A stretch of 64,000 nt of DNA, from positions 1-64,000 of the forward strand of contig NZ_NPFW01000012.1 of assembly GCF_002259405.1 (NCBI RefSeq), written 5' to 3'. This document shows, piece after piece, positions 9,255-22,089 of the stretch. The translations under genes were made by a program, and so were the position numbers. The stretch's first letter is position 1. Each line of letters opens with the position of its first letter. The notes below the pieces were generated by a model. The model was not told where the DNA came from, did no database searches, and saw nothing but the letters and a program-made list of their open reading frames with translations. The DNA is from Rhodococcus sp. 14-2483-1-2. GTDB lineage: Bacteria > Actinomycetota > Actinomycetes > Mycobacteriales > Mycobacteriaceae.

Positions 9255-10091
9255 ATGACCAACGCGCCGAACACCACCCGCCTCGCCCCCCGACTCGTCG
9301 CAAGCGACGTCGACGGCACCCTGCTCGACCAGCACGAGCGTGTCACCGAACGCACCAAGCGTGCCATTTCGGCCGTCGTGGCCGACGGCGTCCCGTTCGT
9401 GCTGTCCACCGGTCGACCGCCGCGGTGGATCCACCCCGTCGTCGATCAGCTGGGATACGCGCCGATGTCGGTGTGCGCCAACGGTGCGGTCATCTACGAC
9501 GCCGCCAACGATCGCGTGCTCAGCGCCGAGACGCTGTCGGTCGAGACGCTGCAGTGGTTGGCCGACGTCGCGTATCGCGCGCTCCCGGGCTGCGGACTCG
9601 CCGCCGAGCGAGTGGGGCAGACGGCACACGACTCGGCCACGCCGCAGTTCGTCAGCTCGCCGGGATACGAGCACGCCTGGCTGAACCCGGACAACGTCGA
9701 GATGACCGAGGACGACGTGGTCGACGTTCCGGCCGTCAAGCTGCTGATCCGGCTCTCGGGATCCACCAGCGGACACATGGCCGACATCCTGTCCCCGCTG
9801 ATCTCCGGTCGAGCCGACCTGACGTTCTCCACCGACAACGGACTCATCGAGCTGTCGGCACCGGGCATCACCAAGGCGTCGGGCCTGGCCAAGGTCGCCG
9901 AGACATTGTCGGTGGATGTCGAGGACATCGTGGCCTTCGGCGACATGCCCAACGACGTGCCGATGCTGTCGATGGTGGGACTGGGCGTCGCGATGGGCAA
10001 CGCGCATCCCGCTGCCGTCGCTGCAGCGAACGAAGTGACCGTCACCAACGCAGAAGACGGAGTGGCGCAGGTTCTCGAACGCTGGTGGTGA
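9255..10091 (+). CDS. HAD-superfamily phosphatase (Cof type)
   Basis: A 278-residue Cof-like hydrolase. Motif I is DVDGTLLD with nucleophile Asp18 and acid Asp20. The STGRP motif II region is near residue 55 and motif IV GDMPNDVPM near residue 236. Such enzymes dephosphorylate sugar or nucleotide phosphates in the cytoplasm. Its position next to the secreted amidase gene matches the Rv3813c-Rv3811 neighbourhood of M. tuberculosis, which supports orthology. It is convergent with the amidase gene and shares a bidirectional terminator with it. Confidence 0.88.
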   Translation: MTNAPNTTRLAPRLVASDVDGTLLDQHERVTERTKRAISAVVADGVPFVLSTGRPPRWIHPVVDQLGYAPMSVCANGAVIYDAANDRVLSAETLSVETLQWLADVAYRALPGCGLAAERVGQTAHDSATPQFVSSPGYEHAWLNPDNVEMTEDDVVDVPAVKLLIRLSGSTSGHMADILSPLISGRADLTFSTDNGLIELSAPGITKASGLAKVAETLSVDVEDIVAFGDMPNDVPMLSMVGLGVAMGNAHPAAVAAANEVTVTNAEDGVAQVLERWW

Positions 10092-10120
10092 CGCGTCGGT
10101 CCAGGGGCGTTTCGAACACG

Positions 10121-10156
10121 AGAAGGGCCGAGTCACCACGGTGACTCGGCCCTTCT
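10121..10156. terminator. Bidirectional intrinsic terminator
   Basis: A perfect 16-bp stem (10121-10136 pairs with 10141-10156) with a 4-nt loop lies between the convergent HAD and amidase genes. The stem is GC-rich and begins AGAAGG and ends CCTTCT, giving short A and T ends on both strands. Confidence 0.85.
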
Positions 10157-10168
10157 GGCTGGTCGATC

Positions 10169-12397
10169 TCAGCCCGCGGGTGCGGGCTCCGGTGCGGGCT
10201 CCGGTGCGGGAGCAGGCTCGGGCACAGGAGCCGGCTCCACCGGTGCTGCGACGGGGTTCTGCATTTCCGCGTTGTAGGTGTCGTTGTACGTCTTGATCAC
10301 CGTGGTGACGATTCCGGTGAGCTCGTTGAAGATGAGCGAACCGTTCTCGAAGTCGGTCCGGAAGCCTTCCGGCACCCTGAACTCGTCGGTGAGCGGCAGA
10401 CCGAGCACGCCGTCGACGCCACCCTGCTGCGCGTACTGCTGGAAGATCTTGCCTATGACGGCCACGGCCTGGCCGGCCATGTTGGTGATGATCTCGCCGT
10501 TGGCGAACTGCGCCTTCTCACGGCCGCCGCTCACCTGCACCAGACCGCTCACCGGTACGCCGAGTGACCCGGTTTCGGCCCCCGAGGCCAACCATTTCTG
10601 TGCAACCGGGCTGGTCGACGCCAGTCGCTGCAACTCCGCGACCAGGGCCGGGATGTTCTCTCCCAGAGTGGAACTGGCATCGGAGCCCGGCCGCGACGGT
10701 GTCGCGTCGGTCACTGCGGTGTCGGGAGCGGGGTCGGTCGCGTCGGGCGAGGCCGGAGTGGCATCTCCGCCGCCGAGGTTGGCCGCCGCGATGTCGCGGA
10801 TCTCCCCGAGCCGTGCGTATCCGGAGTCACCCGGGCATTCGGTGTTGCCGACGTCGCGGTGACCGAAGATCACCGGCAGGTCGACGCTCTTGCCCTTGCC
10901 GACGAACGTGAAATCCGTTCCCTCCGAGGTCATCGTGGTGGTGCCCTCGGGATCGAGACCGGCCTTGCCGAGTCGCCATCCGAGGAACTTGCCGACCGAA
11001 TCGATGGTCTCCTGCGAGGGATCCTCGCTGGAGTAGTCGCCCATCATGGCGATGCCCATCGTGTTCTCGTTGAATCCGCCTGCGTGTGCGCCCTGAACCG
11101 GCTTGTCGAGTCCACCGGCGCGACCTTCGAAGATCTGACCGTACTTGTCGACGAGGACGTTGTAGCCGATGTCGCACCAACCGAGCGTCTGCGCGTGGTA
11201 CGCGTAGATGGCTCGGACGATCTCGGCCGATTCGGACTTGGAGTAGTCGTTGCTGCCTGCGGTGTGGTGCACGGTGGCACCACCGAGGAAGTCGTCGATC
11301 GTCGGTGTGGCGCAACGGATCGACTCGTCGGCACCCCACTGCGCGCGGGTGATGACCTTCGGGCCTGCGTCACCGGCGACGGGAGTGGCGATGTCGCTCA
11401 ATGCCGAGTCGACCGGCGACGTGCCGGGCGTGATGAGCACGGCGCTGATGTCACTGACCGCAGCAGCCAACTGCTCGGCCGTGCCTTCCGGCGCGGCTTC
11501 GGGCTGGGCGGGATCTGCTGCAGGCGCTTCGACTGCAGGTGCCGGGGCCGCGGGATCGACCGGGGCCGGATCCTGTTGGCGCAGTGGCTTGCTCGACGAT
11601 GCCGGGGTGTAGCCCAGTGGCTGTTCCGCAGCGGCGGGGGCCTCGGCAGGCGCGTCGGCAGCAGGCAGCTCGACGACCGGAACCTCGGGAACCGGTGCAG
11701 TCGCGAAGCTTTCGGGAGCTGCACTGCTCGTCAGTGGCGTCAGCAGAACCTGCACTGCGTTGGTCAGTCCGACGAAGATCGGTTCGGTGCCCTGCTTGGC
11801 AGGGGCGGGAGCAGCGTCGTCGGCCGTGCTGTCCACCGGAGCGGTCTGCAGCCACGGGCCCCAGGATCCGTCCTCGAGCTGGCGGCGAACCTGAGCGGTC
11901 GCACCGTCGAGCTGCTCGGAGGTCAGGGCGACCATGCTGAACGGGGTGTCCTGCTTGATCTCCTTGACGGCGGCACCGAGCGGCGGGCCGGTCGGATCGG
12001 CAGCCTCGGGGTTCACCGGTGCCGATGCGTCCACCCGGGGAACGGGTGCCTGCGCGGTCGCGTTGCCCGGCGCGGGCGTGGTGAGACCCGGGATGTCGGG
12101 AATCTCGATCGGCGGGATCACGATGGAATCCGGCAGCGGCAGGTACTTCAGATCGGAGAGCCGAAGATCGGGCAACGGCAGTCCGGTGAGCTCCTGCAGC
12201 GGGATCACGATGTCCGGTGCTGCGCTCAGCGCGGTCTCGACGATCTTGGTCGGCACAGTGACGGGGGTTGTCTCGTTGGCCGGTCGAACTCCGGTTGTCG
12301 TGCTGTCGGTGAGGCCTGCGACCGCAAAGGGGGTCGCGACGGCCAGCAGTGCGACAGCACCGAGAACGATCGACGGCTTCGTTCGACGGTTCGGCAA
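10169..12397 (-). CDS. Secreted N-acetylmuramoyl-L-alanine amidase (PGRP type) with LGFP repeats
   Basis: A 742-residue exported cell-wall protein. The N-terminal signal peptide (about 1-28) is followed by a long Pro/Ala-rich linker (to about 345) and an amidase_2/PGRP domain (about 346-540). The zinc-site residues are visible in TVHHTAG (His377/378) and in GHRDVGNTECPG (His513, Cys521). LGFP-type repeats (SLGVPVSG and VLGLPLTDEF) follow, and the C-terminal tail is a run of Pro-Glu-Pro-Ala. The start is TTG at 12397 with AGGGAG seven bases upstream. It is the likely counterpart of Rv3811. It probably cleaves the stem peptide from muramic acid, or binds the wall through the LGFP repeats. It faces away from cobM across a 182-bp promoter region. 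Confidence 0.9.
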   Translation of the reverse strand: MPNRRTKPSIVLGAVALLAVATPFAVAGLTDSTTTGVRPANETTPVTVPTKIVETALSAAPDIVIPLQELTGLPLPDLRLSDLKYLPLPDSIVIPPIEIPDIPGLTTPAPGNATAQAPVPRVDASAPVNPEAADPTGPPLGAAVKEIKQDTPFSMVALTSEQLDGATAQVRRQLEDGSWGPWLQTAPVDSTADDAAPAPAKQGTEPIFVGLTNAVQVLLTPLTSSAAPESFATAPVPEVPVVELPAADAPAEAPAAAEQPLGYTPASSSKPLRQQDPAPVDPAAPAPAVEAPAADPAQPEAAPEGTAEQLAAAVSDISAVLITPGTSPVDSALSDIATPVAGDAGPKVITRAQWGADESIRCATPTIDDFLGGATVHHTAGSNDYSKSESAEIVRAIYAYHAQTLGWCDIGYNVLVDKYGQIFEGRAGGLDKPVQGAHAGGFNENTMGIAMMGDYSSEDPSQETIDSVGKFLGWRLGKAGLDPEGTTTMTSEGTDFTFVGKGKSVDLPVIFGHRDVGNTECPGDSGYARLGEIRDIAAANLGGGDATPASPDATDPAPDTAVTDATPSRPGSDASSTLGENIPALVAELQRLASTSPVAQKWLASGAETGSLGVPVSGLVQVSGGREKAQFANGEIITNMAGQAVAVIGKIFQQYAQQGGVDGVLGLPLTDEFRVPEGFRTDFENGSLIFNELTGIVTTVIKTYNDTYNAEMQNPVAAPVEPAPVPEPAPAPEPAPEPAPAG

Positions 12398-12452
12398 GGC
12401 GGTACTCCCTGGTTGTTGGTAGGTACGCGTCGTAGGATCTCCAGTTGCTGAA

Positions 12453-12488
12453 CAACATGAATCACATCAGCAACATGAGTCCCATCAG
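12453..12488. repeat. Two contiguous 18-bp direct repeats in the amidase/cobM promoter region
   Basis: CAACATGAATCACATCAG (12453-12470) is followed immediately by a copy with two changes (12471-12488). A GCTAA-ACC-TTAGC dyad lies at 12496-12508. They sit in the region between two divergent starts (TTG at 12397, GTG at 12580). The tandem arrangement looks like an operator for a protein that binds side by side; which gene it serves is not clear. Confidence 0.5.
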
Positions 12489-12579
12489 ACACAAGGCTAA
12501 ACCTTAGCTTGACAGTTAGCCACAGCCGGGAAGTTCCAGTGGCGCGGCGCGTCGGGCGCGTCGCATACGCTTTTCAGCT

Positions 12580-13319
12580 GTGACTGTGCACTTCATCGGA
12601 GCCGGACCCGGGGCTGCAGACCTGCTCACGCTGCGGGCCGTCGAGTTTCTGCGGTCGAGCCCGGTCTGCGTCTACGCCGGTACCTATATCGACGACGCCA
12701 TCCTCGAACATTGCTCTGCAGGCACCCGATTGGTCGACACCGCGAAACTCGACCTCGACGCCATCACGGAAGAGCTGGTCGCCGCCCACGAGCGTGGGGA
12801 GGACGTCGCGCGCCTGTGTTCGGGGGATCCGTCCCTCTACTCCGCGCTGGCGGAGATGTCCGCTCGACTCGACGCCGCAGGCGTGCCCTGGGACGTCACC
12901 CCCGGCGTTCCGGCCTACGCGGCTGCAGCCGCCGCACTGGGCGTCGAGCTGACGGTTCCCGAGGTGACGCAGTCGGTGGTGCTCACCCGCGCGCAGGCCC
13001 GCTCGACGGCGATGCCCGATACCGAGGCGCTGAAGAACTTCGCCGCCACCAGGGCAACGCTTGCGCTGCACCTGGCGATCACCCGCACCCGCATCATCGC
13101 CGACGAACTGACGGAGTTCTACGGTCCGGAGTGCCCCGCCACGGTCGTATTCCACGCCAGCAAGCCGGACGAGTTGATTCTGCGCGGCACCCTGGCCGAC
13201 ATCGCAGATCAGGTCGAGGCCGCCGACCTGCGACAGGCGGCGGTGATTCTGGTCGGTCCCGCCCTGGCGCGACGCGTCGTCACCGAATCCCACCTGTACG
13301 ACGCCTGCCGGGACCGCTC

Positions 13320-13323
<4 letters not shown>
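12580..13323 (+). CDS. cobM: Precorrin-4 C11-methyltransferase
   Basis: A 247-residue SAM-dependent tetrapyrrole methylase of the aerobic cobalamin pathway that methylates precorrin-4 at C11 to give precorrin-5. It opens VHFIGAGPGAADLLTLR, the classic N-terminal glycine-rich motif of this fold. CSGDPSLYSALAEM and DVTPGVPAYAAAAAAL follow, as in CobM/CbiF. The start is GTG at 12580. It overlaps cobF by 4 nt (GTGA). It is the first of a two-gene unit inserted between the secreted amidase and glf; no other corrin-ring gene is nearby. Confidence 0.93.
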
Positions 13324-17247
<3,924 letters not shown>

Positions 17248-17270
<23 letters not shown>

Positions 17271-17784
17271 GGGCCAGACCGAGGCTCCGACGGAAGTCAG
17301 GATCCTCGAGAAGGTGCAGAGCACCGTCGGCAGTGCCCCCGGCGCGATCACCGTCGCCCGTGGCATGTCGCACTTCGGCGAACACGCACTCGGCTGGGTC
17401 GCGATCGCCGGTATCGGAGCCGCACTGGACAAGCCGCGTCGGCGTCAGTGGGCCTCGGTGGCCGTCGGGGCAGTCGGCTCCCACGCCGCGTCGATCGTCA
17501 TCAAGCGCATCGTGCGCAGGCCACGCCCGCACGATCCGGCCGTGCGCATCAACGTCTCGACGCCCAGCAAGCTGAGCTTCCCGTCCTCGCATGCGACATC
17601 CACCACAGCCGCCGCGGTTCTCCTCGGCCGGGTGACCGGGCTACCGTTACCGGCGGTCCTCGTCCCACCCATGCTGCTCTCGCGCTTGGTGCTCGGAGTC
17701 CACTACCCCACCGACGTGCTGGCAGGATCGGCACTCGGCGCGTTGACGGCTGCGGCCGTCGTGAAGTTCGAAGGAGACAAATGA
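17248..17784 (+). CDS. PAP2-family phosphatase (decaprenyl-phosphoribose phosphate phosphatase candidate)
   Basis: A 178-residue membrane phosphatase with all three PAP2 motifs: K(x6)RP at Lys86-Pro94, PSSH at 112-115, and SR(x5)H(x3)D at 145-156. It lies exactly where Rv3807c lies in mycobacteria, between glfT2 and ubiA. From that position I infer that it removes the 5-phosphate from decaprenyl-phosphoryl-5-phosphoribose before DprE1/DprE2 act. The start is GTG at 17248, 23 nt inside glfT2; the end overlaps ubiA by 4 nt. Confidence 0.88.
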
Positions 17785-18686
17785 GCGAGGATGCCGCACC
17801 CGTAGGCGCACCGCCGAAGAACCTGGCGGACGGCATCGTCAAGGCGCTTCGTCCCCGTCAGTGGGTCAAGAACGTTCTGGTGCTGGCTGCGCCGCTGGCG
17901 GCCGGGTCGGTCACCGATCGCGACGTGCTGCTGTCCGTTGCGCTGGCGTTCGTCGTGTTCTGCTTCGCCGCCTCCGGGGTCTACCTGGTCAACGACGCCA
18001 TGGACGTCGAAGCCGACCGCGCGCACCCCACCAAGCGCTTCCGGCCGATCGCCGCGGGCGTGCTGCCCGTCAACATCGCCTACGCGATGGCGGTGGTGTC
18101 CCTCGGACTCGCCATCGGCCTCTCGTTCATTGCGAACTGGAAGCTGGCGCTGGTCATCGGCGTCTACATCGTCATCCAGCTGGCGTACTGCTTCGGCCTC
18201 AAGCACCAGGCCGTGCTCGACATCTGCATCGTCTCCTCGGGCTTCCTGCTCCGCGCGATCGCCGGTGGAGTTGCTGCCTCGATCCCGCTGTCGCAGTGGT
18301 TCCTGCTGATCATGGCGTTCGGCTCGCTGTTCATGGCGGCCGGTAAGCGCTACGCGGAGCTGCAGCTCGCCGAACGCACCGGGGCGAAGATTCGCAAATC
18401 GCTCGAGAACTACACCACCACGTACCTGCGATTCGTCTGGACACTGTCCGCGACTGCCGTCGTCATCTGTTACGGCCTGTGGGCGTTCCAGGAAGACGCC
18501 GGCACGGGTGCCAACTGGTTCGCCATCTCGATGATTCCGTTTACTATCGCAATCCTGCGATATGCAGTGGATGTCGATGGCGGCGAGGCAGGCGAACCCG
18601 AAGAGATCGCGTTGGGAGACAGGGTTCTGCAGCTACTCGCCATAGCGTGGATCGGAGTGGTTGGTGTCGCTGTCTACCTCGCCTGA
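17781..18686 (+). CDS. ubiA: Decaprenyl-phosphate phosphoribosyltransferase (DPPR synthase)
   Basis: A 301-residue UbiA-superfamily membrane enzyme that transfers 5-phosphoribose from PRPP to decaprenyl phosphate, the first committed step to the arabinose donor. The Mg-binding motif NDxxDxxxDR is at residues 71-80, followed by HPTKRFRP. About eight hydrophobic segments are visible. ATG at 17781 has AAGGAG just upstream and overlaps the phosphatase stop. The frame extends upstream but only overprints the neighbouring gene. It is orthologous in position to Rv3806c. Confidence 0.93.
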   Translation: MSEDAAPVGAPPKNLADGIVKALRPRQWVKNVLVLAAPLAAGSVTDRDVLLSVALAFVVFCFAASGVYLVNDAMDVEADRAHPTKRFRPIAAGVLPVNIAYAMAVVSLGLAIGLSFIANWKLALVIGVYIVIQLAYCFGLKHQAVLDICIVSSGFLLRAIAGGVAASIPLSQWFLLIMAFGSLFMAAGKRYAELQLAERTGAKIRKSLENYTTTYLRFVWTLSATAVVICYGLWAFQEDAGTGANWFAISMIPFTIAILRYAVDVDGGEAGEPEEIALGDRVLQLLAIAWIGVVGVAVYLA

Positions 18687-20529
18687 CCAGCGAGACGCGC
18701 GAGAAGAGAACTCCGCTCGGGCACCGATCACCCGGCCCGTCTTCTGGATCGGGACCGTGGTCACCGGGGCGTTGTTCCTCTGGGGTGCGTGGGAGCGCCG
18801 CTGGATCGCCGACGACGGCCTGATCGTTCTCCGAACCGTCCGTAACCTGCTGGCAGGTAACGGACCGGTGTTCAATGCGGGCGAACGGGTGGAGACCAAC
18901 ACCAGCACCATCTGGACCTACCTCGTCTACGCGGGCAGTTGGCTGAGCGAGGGCAGGCTCGAGTACGTCGTTCTGACGATCGCACTGGTTCTGTCCACGG
19001 CGGCCGTCGTCATCGCGATGATCGGCACGTTCGCGCTGCGCGGCCGCACCGCGACGAAGACTCTGTTCCTGCCTGCCGGTGTACTGGTCTACATCGCGGT
19101 TCCGCCCGCCCGCGACTTCGCGACGTCCGGCCTCGAGACCTGCCTGGTCATCTTCTGGTTGGCGATGCTGTGGCTGCTGATGGTTCGGTGGGGTCAGCGC
19201 CGCGCCGGTGGCGTCGAGCTGCTGCTGCTGGCCTTCTTCGCCGGGCTCGGCCCGCTGGTGCGTCCGGAACTGTCCATCGTGGCGGTGCTGGCGCTGGCGA
19301 TGATCTTCCTGGCCCCGCAGAGTTGGTTGTCCAGGCTCCGAGTGTTCGTTTTCGCCGGAGCAGTGCCGGTGCTCTATCAGATCTGGCGCATGGGCTACTA
19401 CGGCCTGCCGTACCCCAACACCGCGGTCTCGAAGGATGCAGGCGGAGCCAAGTGGTCGCAGGGGTTCGAGTACCTGTCCAACCTCGTGGGCCCGTACCTG
19501 CTGTGGCTGCCGCTCGTACTGCTCGTCGTCGGTGCCGTTCTGTCGGCCTCCCGAGTGCAGTTGTCCCTGCCCCGTACCGTCGGCGGCTGGCTCGCCGCAC
19601 TACGGACGCCGACCGCCGTGGTCGTCTTCGTATTGATCAGTGGACTTCTGCTGGCTTTGTACGCGATTCGCGTCGGCGGCGATTTCATGCACGGTCGAAC
19701 ATTGTTGCCGGCATTGTTCACGCTTTTGTTGCCGATTTCGGTGCTGCCGGTTGCCCTCCCCGAACGCTGGTCTGCAGACCGCGCCACAGCGGTTTTCGCC
19801 GCCGATCTTTTCGTCTGGGGTGGCATCGTCGTTTGGGCCGTCGTGGCTGCCAATACGACGGGTATGCCGCAGGGCTCGATCGTCGGCCGGAGCGGCATCG
19901 TCGACGAGCGAGAATTCTACTCGCTCAACACCGGGCACGCTCATCCGATCCTGGCCTCGGACTACCTCGACTACCCGCGGATGCGAGGGATGGTCGAGGC
20001 GATCGAGGACACTCCCGACGGCGGTCTGCTGTTGCCGTCGGCGCAGTTCACGTACTGGGATGTCGTGCCACCACCGCTGCCCATCCCCGAGGGTGGGTTC
20101 GGTCACACCGTCTTCTTCCTGAACCTCGGAATGACCAGCATGAACGTCGGCCTCGACGTGCGGGTGATCGACCAGATGGGGCTGGCCTACCCGTTGGCGT
20201 CACACACCGAGCGGCTCGAGAACGGTCGGATCGGGCACGACAAGAACCTGTATCCGGACTGGGTGGTGGCCGATCTCGGGCTCGTCGCCGTCCATCCGTA
20301 CCTGCCCTGGTACATGGACGAGGACTGGGTCACCGAGGCTCAGGTGGCACTGACCTGCCCCGACACCCAGGAGCTGCTGACCTCGTATCGGGCTCCGTTG
20401 ACGAAGGAATTGTTCGTCCGGAATTTCAAGCGTTCGCTCTTCTACGCCGGATATCGGTTCGATCGGGTACCGAAGTACGAAATACAACGATGTGATCTTC
20501 CGGCCCCGATATTGAAGGCAGACAATTAG
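18664..20529 (+). CDS. aftB: Terminal arabinofuranosyltransferase AftB
   Basis: A GT-C membrane glycosyltransferase of about 621 residues, thought to add the terminal beta-1,2-linked arabinofuranose that carries mycolic acids. An N-terminal hydrophobic helix is followed by RRWIADDGLIVLR, whose Asp pair (about 50-51) matches the GT-C active-site position. Around ten membrane segments and a C-terminal soluble domain follow. The start is GTG at 18664 (TTG at 18661 also in frame) inside the ubiA gene. Position and length agree with Rv3805c. It is last of the five overlapping genes starting at glf. Confidence 0.9.
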   Translation: MSLSTSPDQRDAREENSARAPITRPVFWIGTVVTGALFLWGAWERRWIADDGLIVLRTVRNLLAGNGPVFNAGERVETNTSTIWTYLVYAGSWLSEGRLEYVVLTIALVLSTAAVVIAMIGTFALRGRTATKTLFLPAGVLVYIAVPPARDFATSGLETCLVIFWLAMLWLLMVRWGQRRAGGVELLLLAFFAGLGPLVRPELSIVAVLALAMIFLAPQSWLSRLRVFVFAGAVPVLYQIWRMGYYGLPYPNTAVSKDAGGAKWSQGFEYLSNLVGPYLLWLPLVLLVVGAVLSASRVQLSLPRTVGGWLAALRTPTAVVVFVLISGLLLALYAIRVGGDFMHGRTLLPALFTLLLPISVLPVALPERWSADRATAVFAADLFVWGGIVVWAVVAANTTGMPQGSIVGRSGIVDEREFYSLNTGHAHPILASDYLDYPRMRGMVEAIEDTPDGGLLLPSAQFTYWDVVPPPLPIPEGGFGHTVFFLNLGMTSMNVGLDVRVIDQMGLAYPLASHTERLENGRIGHDKNLYPDWVVADLGLVAVHPYLPWYMDEDWVTEAQVALTCPDTQELLTSYRAPLTKELFVRNFKRSLFYAGYRFDRVPKYEIQRCDLPAPILKADN

Positions 20530-20648
20530 GTGTCCGAACACGAAAGGGTCACCGGGTTGCGCCGAATTGGTCTCGACGCCAAGATGAGCTATCTCGATCA
20601 TGTAACGGGGGTCGTCCTTCGCGCGATAAGTGCGGAGGATGTGTATGC

Positions 20649-20669
20649 GTCCGACCTGTGTGGTCGGAC
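20649..20669 (+). terminator. Short perfect hairpin after aftB
   Basis: GTCCGACC-TGTGT-GGTCGGAC forms an 8-bp stem with a 5-nt loop about 120 nt after the aftB stop and 80 nt before the first mycolyltransferase. There is no U-run, so it may be a Rho-assisted end or part of a leader. ATCAA-GCG-TTGAT (20693-20705) just downstream is a possible operator. A 60-codon frame starting with GTG at 20530 crosses the hairpin and looks non-coding. Confidence 0.45.
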
Positions 20670-20748
20670 GACAGACATGGTGAACTTGCGAGATCAAGCG
20701 TTGATTGCGTAACCGATGTGACGACGAAGCAGCTGAGAGGTCGAGTGC

Positions 20749-21759
20749 ATGCTGGGTAGAAGGAAGAGCCGGTCCGAGGACAAGCGAGGTGGGTCCTGGG
20801 GACGCCGCGCCGCCACGTCCATGCTGATGGCAGTGGTCCTACCACTGGGATTGGCTGTAGCCGGTGGTGGCGCAACTGCCAACGCGGCCTTCGACGGCAA
20901 TGCCATCGACGTATGGACGGACTCGAGCATGGGTCCGATCAAGAGCCGCGTCTGGCGCGCCGCGGACGGTAACACCAACCGTGTCGTCTACCTGCTCGAC
21001 GGGCTGCGGGCCACCAACGACATCTCCGGCTGGGAGCACGAGACCGACGCCGGTGCAGTGTTGGCCTCCTGGAACATCAACGTCGTCGAGCCGGTCGGCG
21101 GACAGTCGAGCTTCTACTCCGACTGGTACGCGCCCTCGAACTTCAACGGGCAGCAGACCACCTACAAGTGGGAAACCTTCCTGACCCAGAACCTGCGTGA
21201 GAACCTGCGTGCGAACTGGGGCTTCAACCCCAACCGCAACGGTGTCATCGGCATCTCGATGGGTGGCTCGGCTGCTCTGACGCTCGCCGCGTACCACCCG
21301 GACCAGTTCAGCTACGCAGGCTCGCTGTCCGGCTACCTGAACATCTCCGCTCCCGGCATGCGTGAAGCGATGCGTCTGGCCTTGCTCGACTCCGGCCGCT
21401 ACAACATCGACGCGATGTGGGGACCGCCGTGGGATCCGGCGTGGCTGCGCAACGACCCGTTCGTCTTCGCACCTCGCCTGCGTGACAACGGAACGCGAGT
21501 GTGGGTCTTCGCAGGTAGCGGTCTGCCCGGCGGACTCGATCGCCCGCAGAGCTTCATCGACTACTACAACACCGCCAACGGCATGGGCCTCGAGGCCATC
21601 GCGCTGGCGAACAGTCGTGCGTTCCAGATCCGCATGGCCAGCATCGGTGCCAACAACGTCACGTATGCGTTCCCGGCCGTCGGTACCCACCAGTGGGGCT
21701 ACTGGGGCGAGCAGATCCGCATCATGGCACCGGACCTGAGCGCCAACATCGGTAACTGA
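20749..21759 (+). CDS. Mycolyltransferase 1 (antigen 85 family)
   Basis: A 336-residue secreted alpha/beta hydrolase that transfers mycolate between trehalose monomycolate, trehalose and arabinogalactan. The signal peptide covers about residues 1-46, after a basic start. The nucleophile is Ser170 in GISMGGSAA; His314 (GTHQWGYW) and probably Glu282 complete the triad. PVGGQSSFYSDWY is the conserved Ag85 substrate-loop motif. It is the first of three tandem paralogues, as fbp genes follow aftB in mycobacteria (Rv3804c, Rv3803c). Confidence 0.95.
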   Translation: MLGRRKSRSEDKRGGSWGRRAATSMLMAVVLPLGLAVAGGGATANAAFDGNAIDVWTDSSMGPIKSRVWRAADGNTNRVVYLLDGLRATNDISGWEHETDAGAVLASWNINVVEPVGGQSSFYSDWYAPSNFNGQQTTYKWETFLTQNLRENLRANWGFNPNRNGVIGISMGGSAALTLAAYHPDQFSYAGSLSGYLNISAPGMREAMRLALLDSGRYNIDAMWGPPWDPAWLRNDPFVFAPRLRDNGTRVWVFAGSGLPGGLDRPQSFIDYYNTANGMGLEAIALANSRAFQIRMASIGANNVTYAFPAVGTHQWGYWGEQIRIMAPDLSANIGN

Positions 21760-21804
21760 CCCGGTCAACGGTCATTTCGGTTGTTTGGCCCGTTTTTCGG
21801 CCTT

Positions 21805-21820
21805 TCGTGAAACTTCACGA
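21805..21820 (+). promoter_or_regulatory. Perfect 7-bp dyad in the 330-bp gap after mycolyltransferase 1
   Basis: TCGTGAA-AC-TTCACGA lies 45 bp after the stop codon and is followed by a short T-run. It may be an early terminator or an operator. The rest of the 21760-22089 gap holds a clearer terminator (21917-21952) and the leader of the next mycolyltransferase; I see no gene in it. Confidence 0.4.
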
Positions 21821-21916
21821 CTTTTCAGGGCTGTTCAGCGGGGACCGGGCAGGATAGTCTCCTGTTTCAGGGAAACGTCGAGGTGAAACTGGGACGCTGA
21901 TCACAGTTTTGCCTTG

Positions 21917-21952
21917 GAACCGCTCGATGGAATAACCTCCATCGAGCGGTTC
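21917..21952 (+). terminator. Hairpin terminator between mycolyltransferases 1 and 2
   Basis: GAACCGCTCGATGG (21917-21930) pairs perfectly with 21939-21952 over 14 bp with an 8-nt loop. It is followed by GCCTGTTTTC. This suggests that the second mycolyltransferase has its own promoter. Confidence 0.75.
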
Positions 21953-22089
21953 GCCTGTTTTCACAGCAGAACCTCAGATTTTTCGGGACCACGTCGTCCT
22001 TCGGCCTCGAGGGGCCACCAGGAAAGCCCTGTTCGATTGCCGGGGGCCGCATGTCGCGGAGACCGCGTAGATGAGAGAGAGCACGATTC

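Noticed and set aside
10859-12451. A 530-codon frame opposite the secreted amidase
   Set aside because: It is low-complexity (Gly/Arg/Asp) antisense of a Pro/Ala-rich protein; the amidase has a signal peptide and catalytic motifs.
12491-12512. Iron-regulator (IdeR/DtxR) box before the amidase
   Set aside because: One half resembles the consensus, but the other half and the centre do not match.
20530-20712. A 60-codon frame starting with GTG right after aftB
   Set aside because: It contains a perfect hairpin in its middle, has no ribosome-binding site of its own and no recognisable domain; more likely a leader or termination region.
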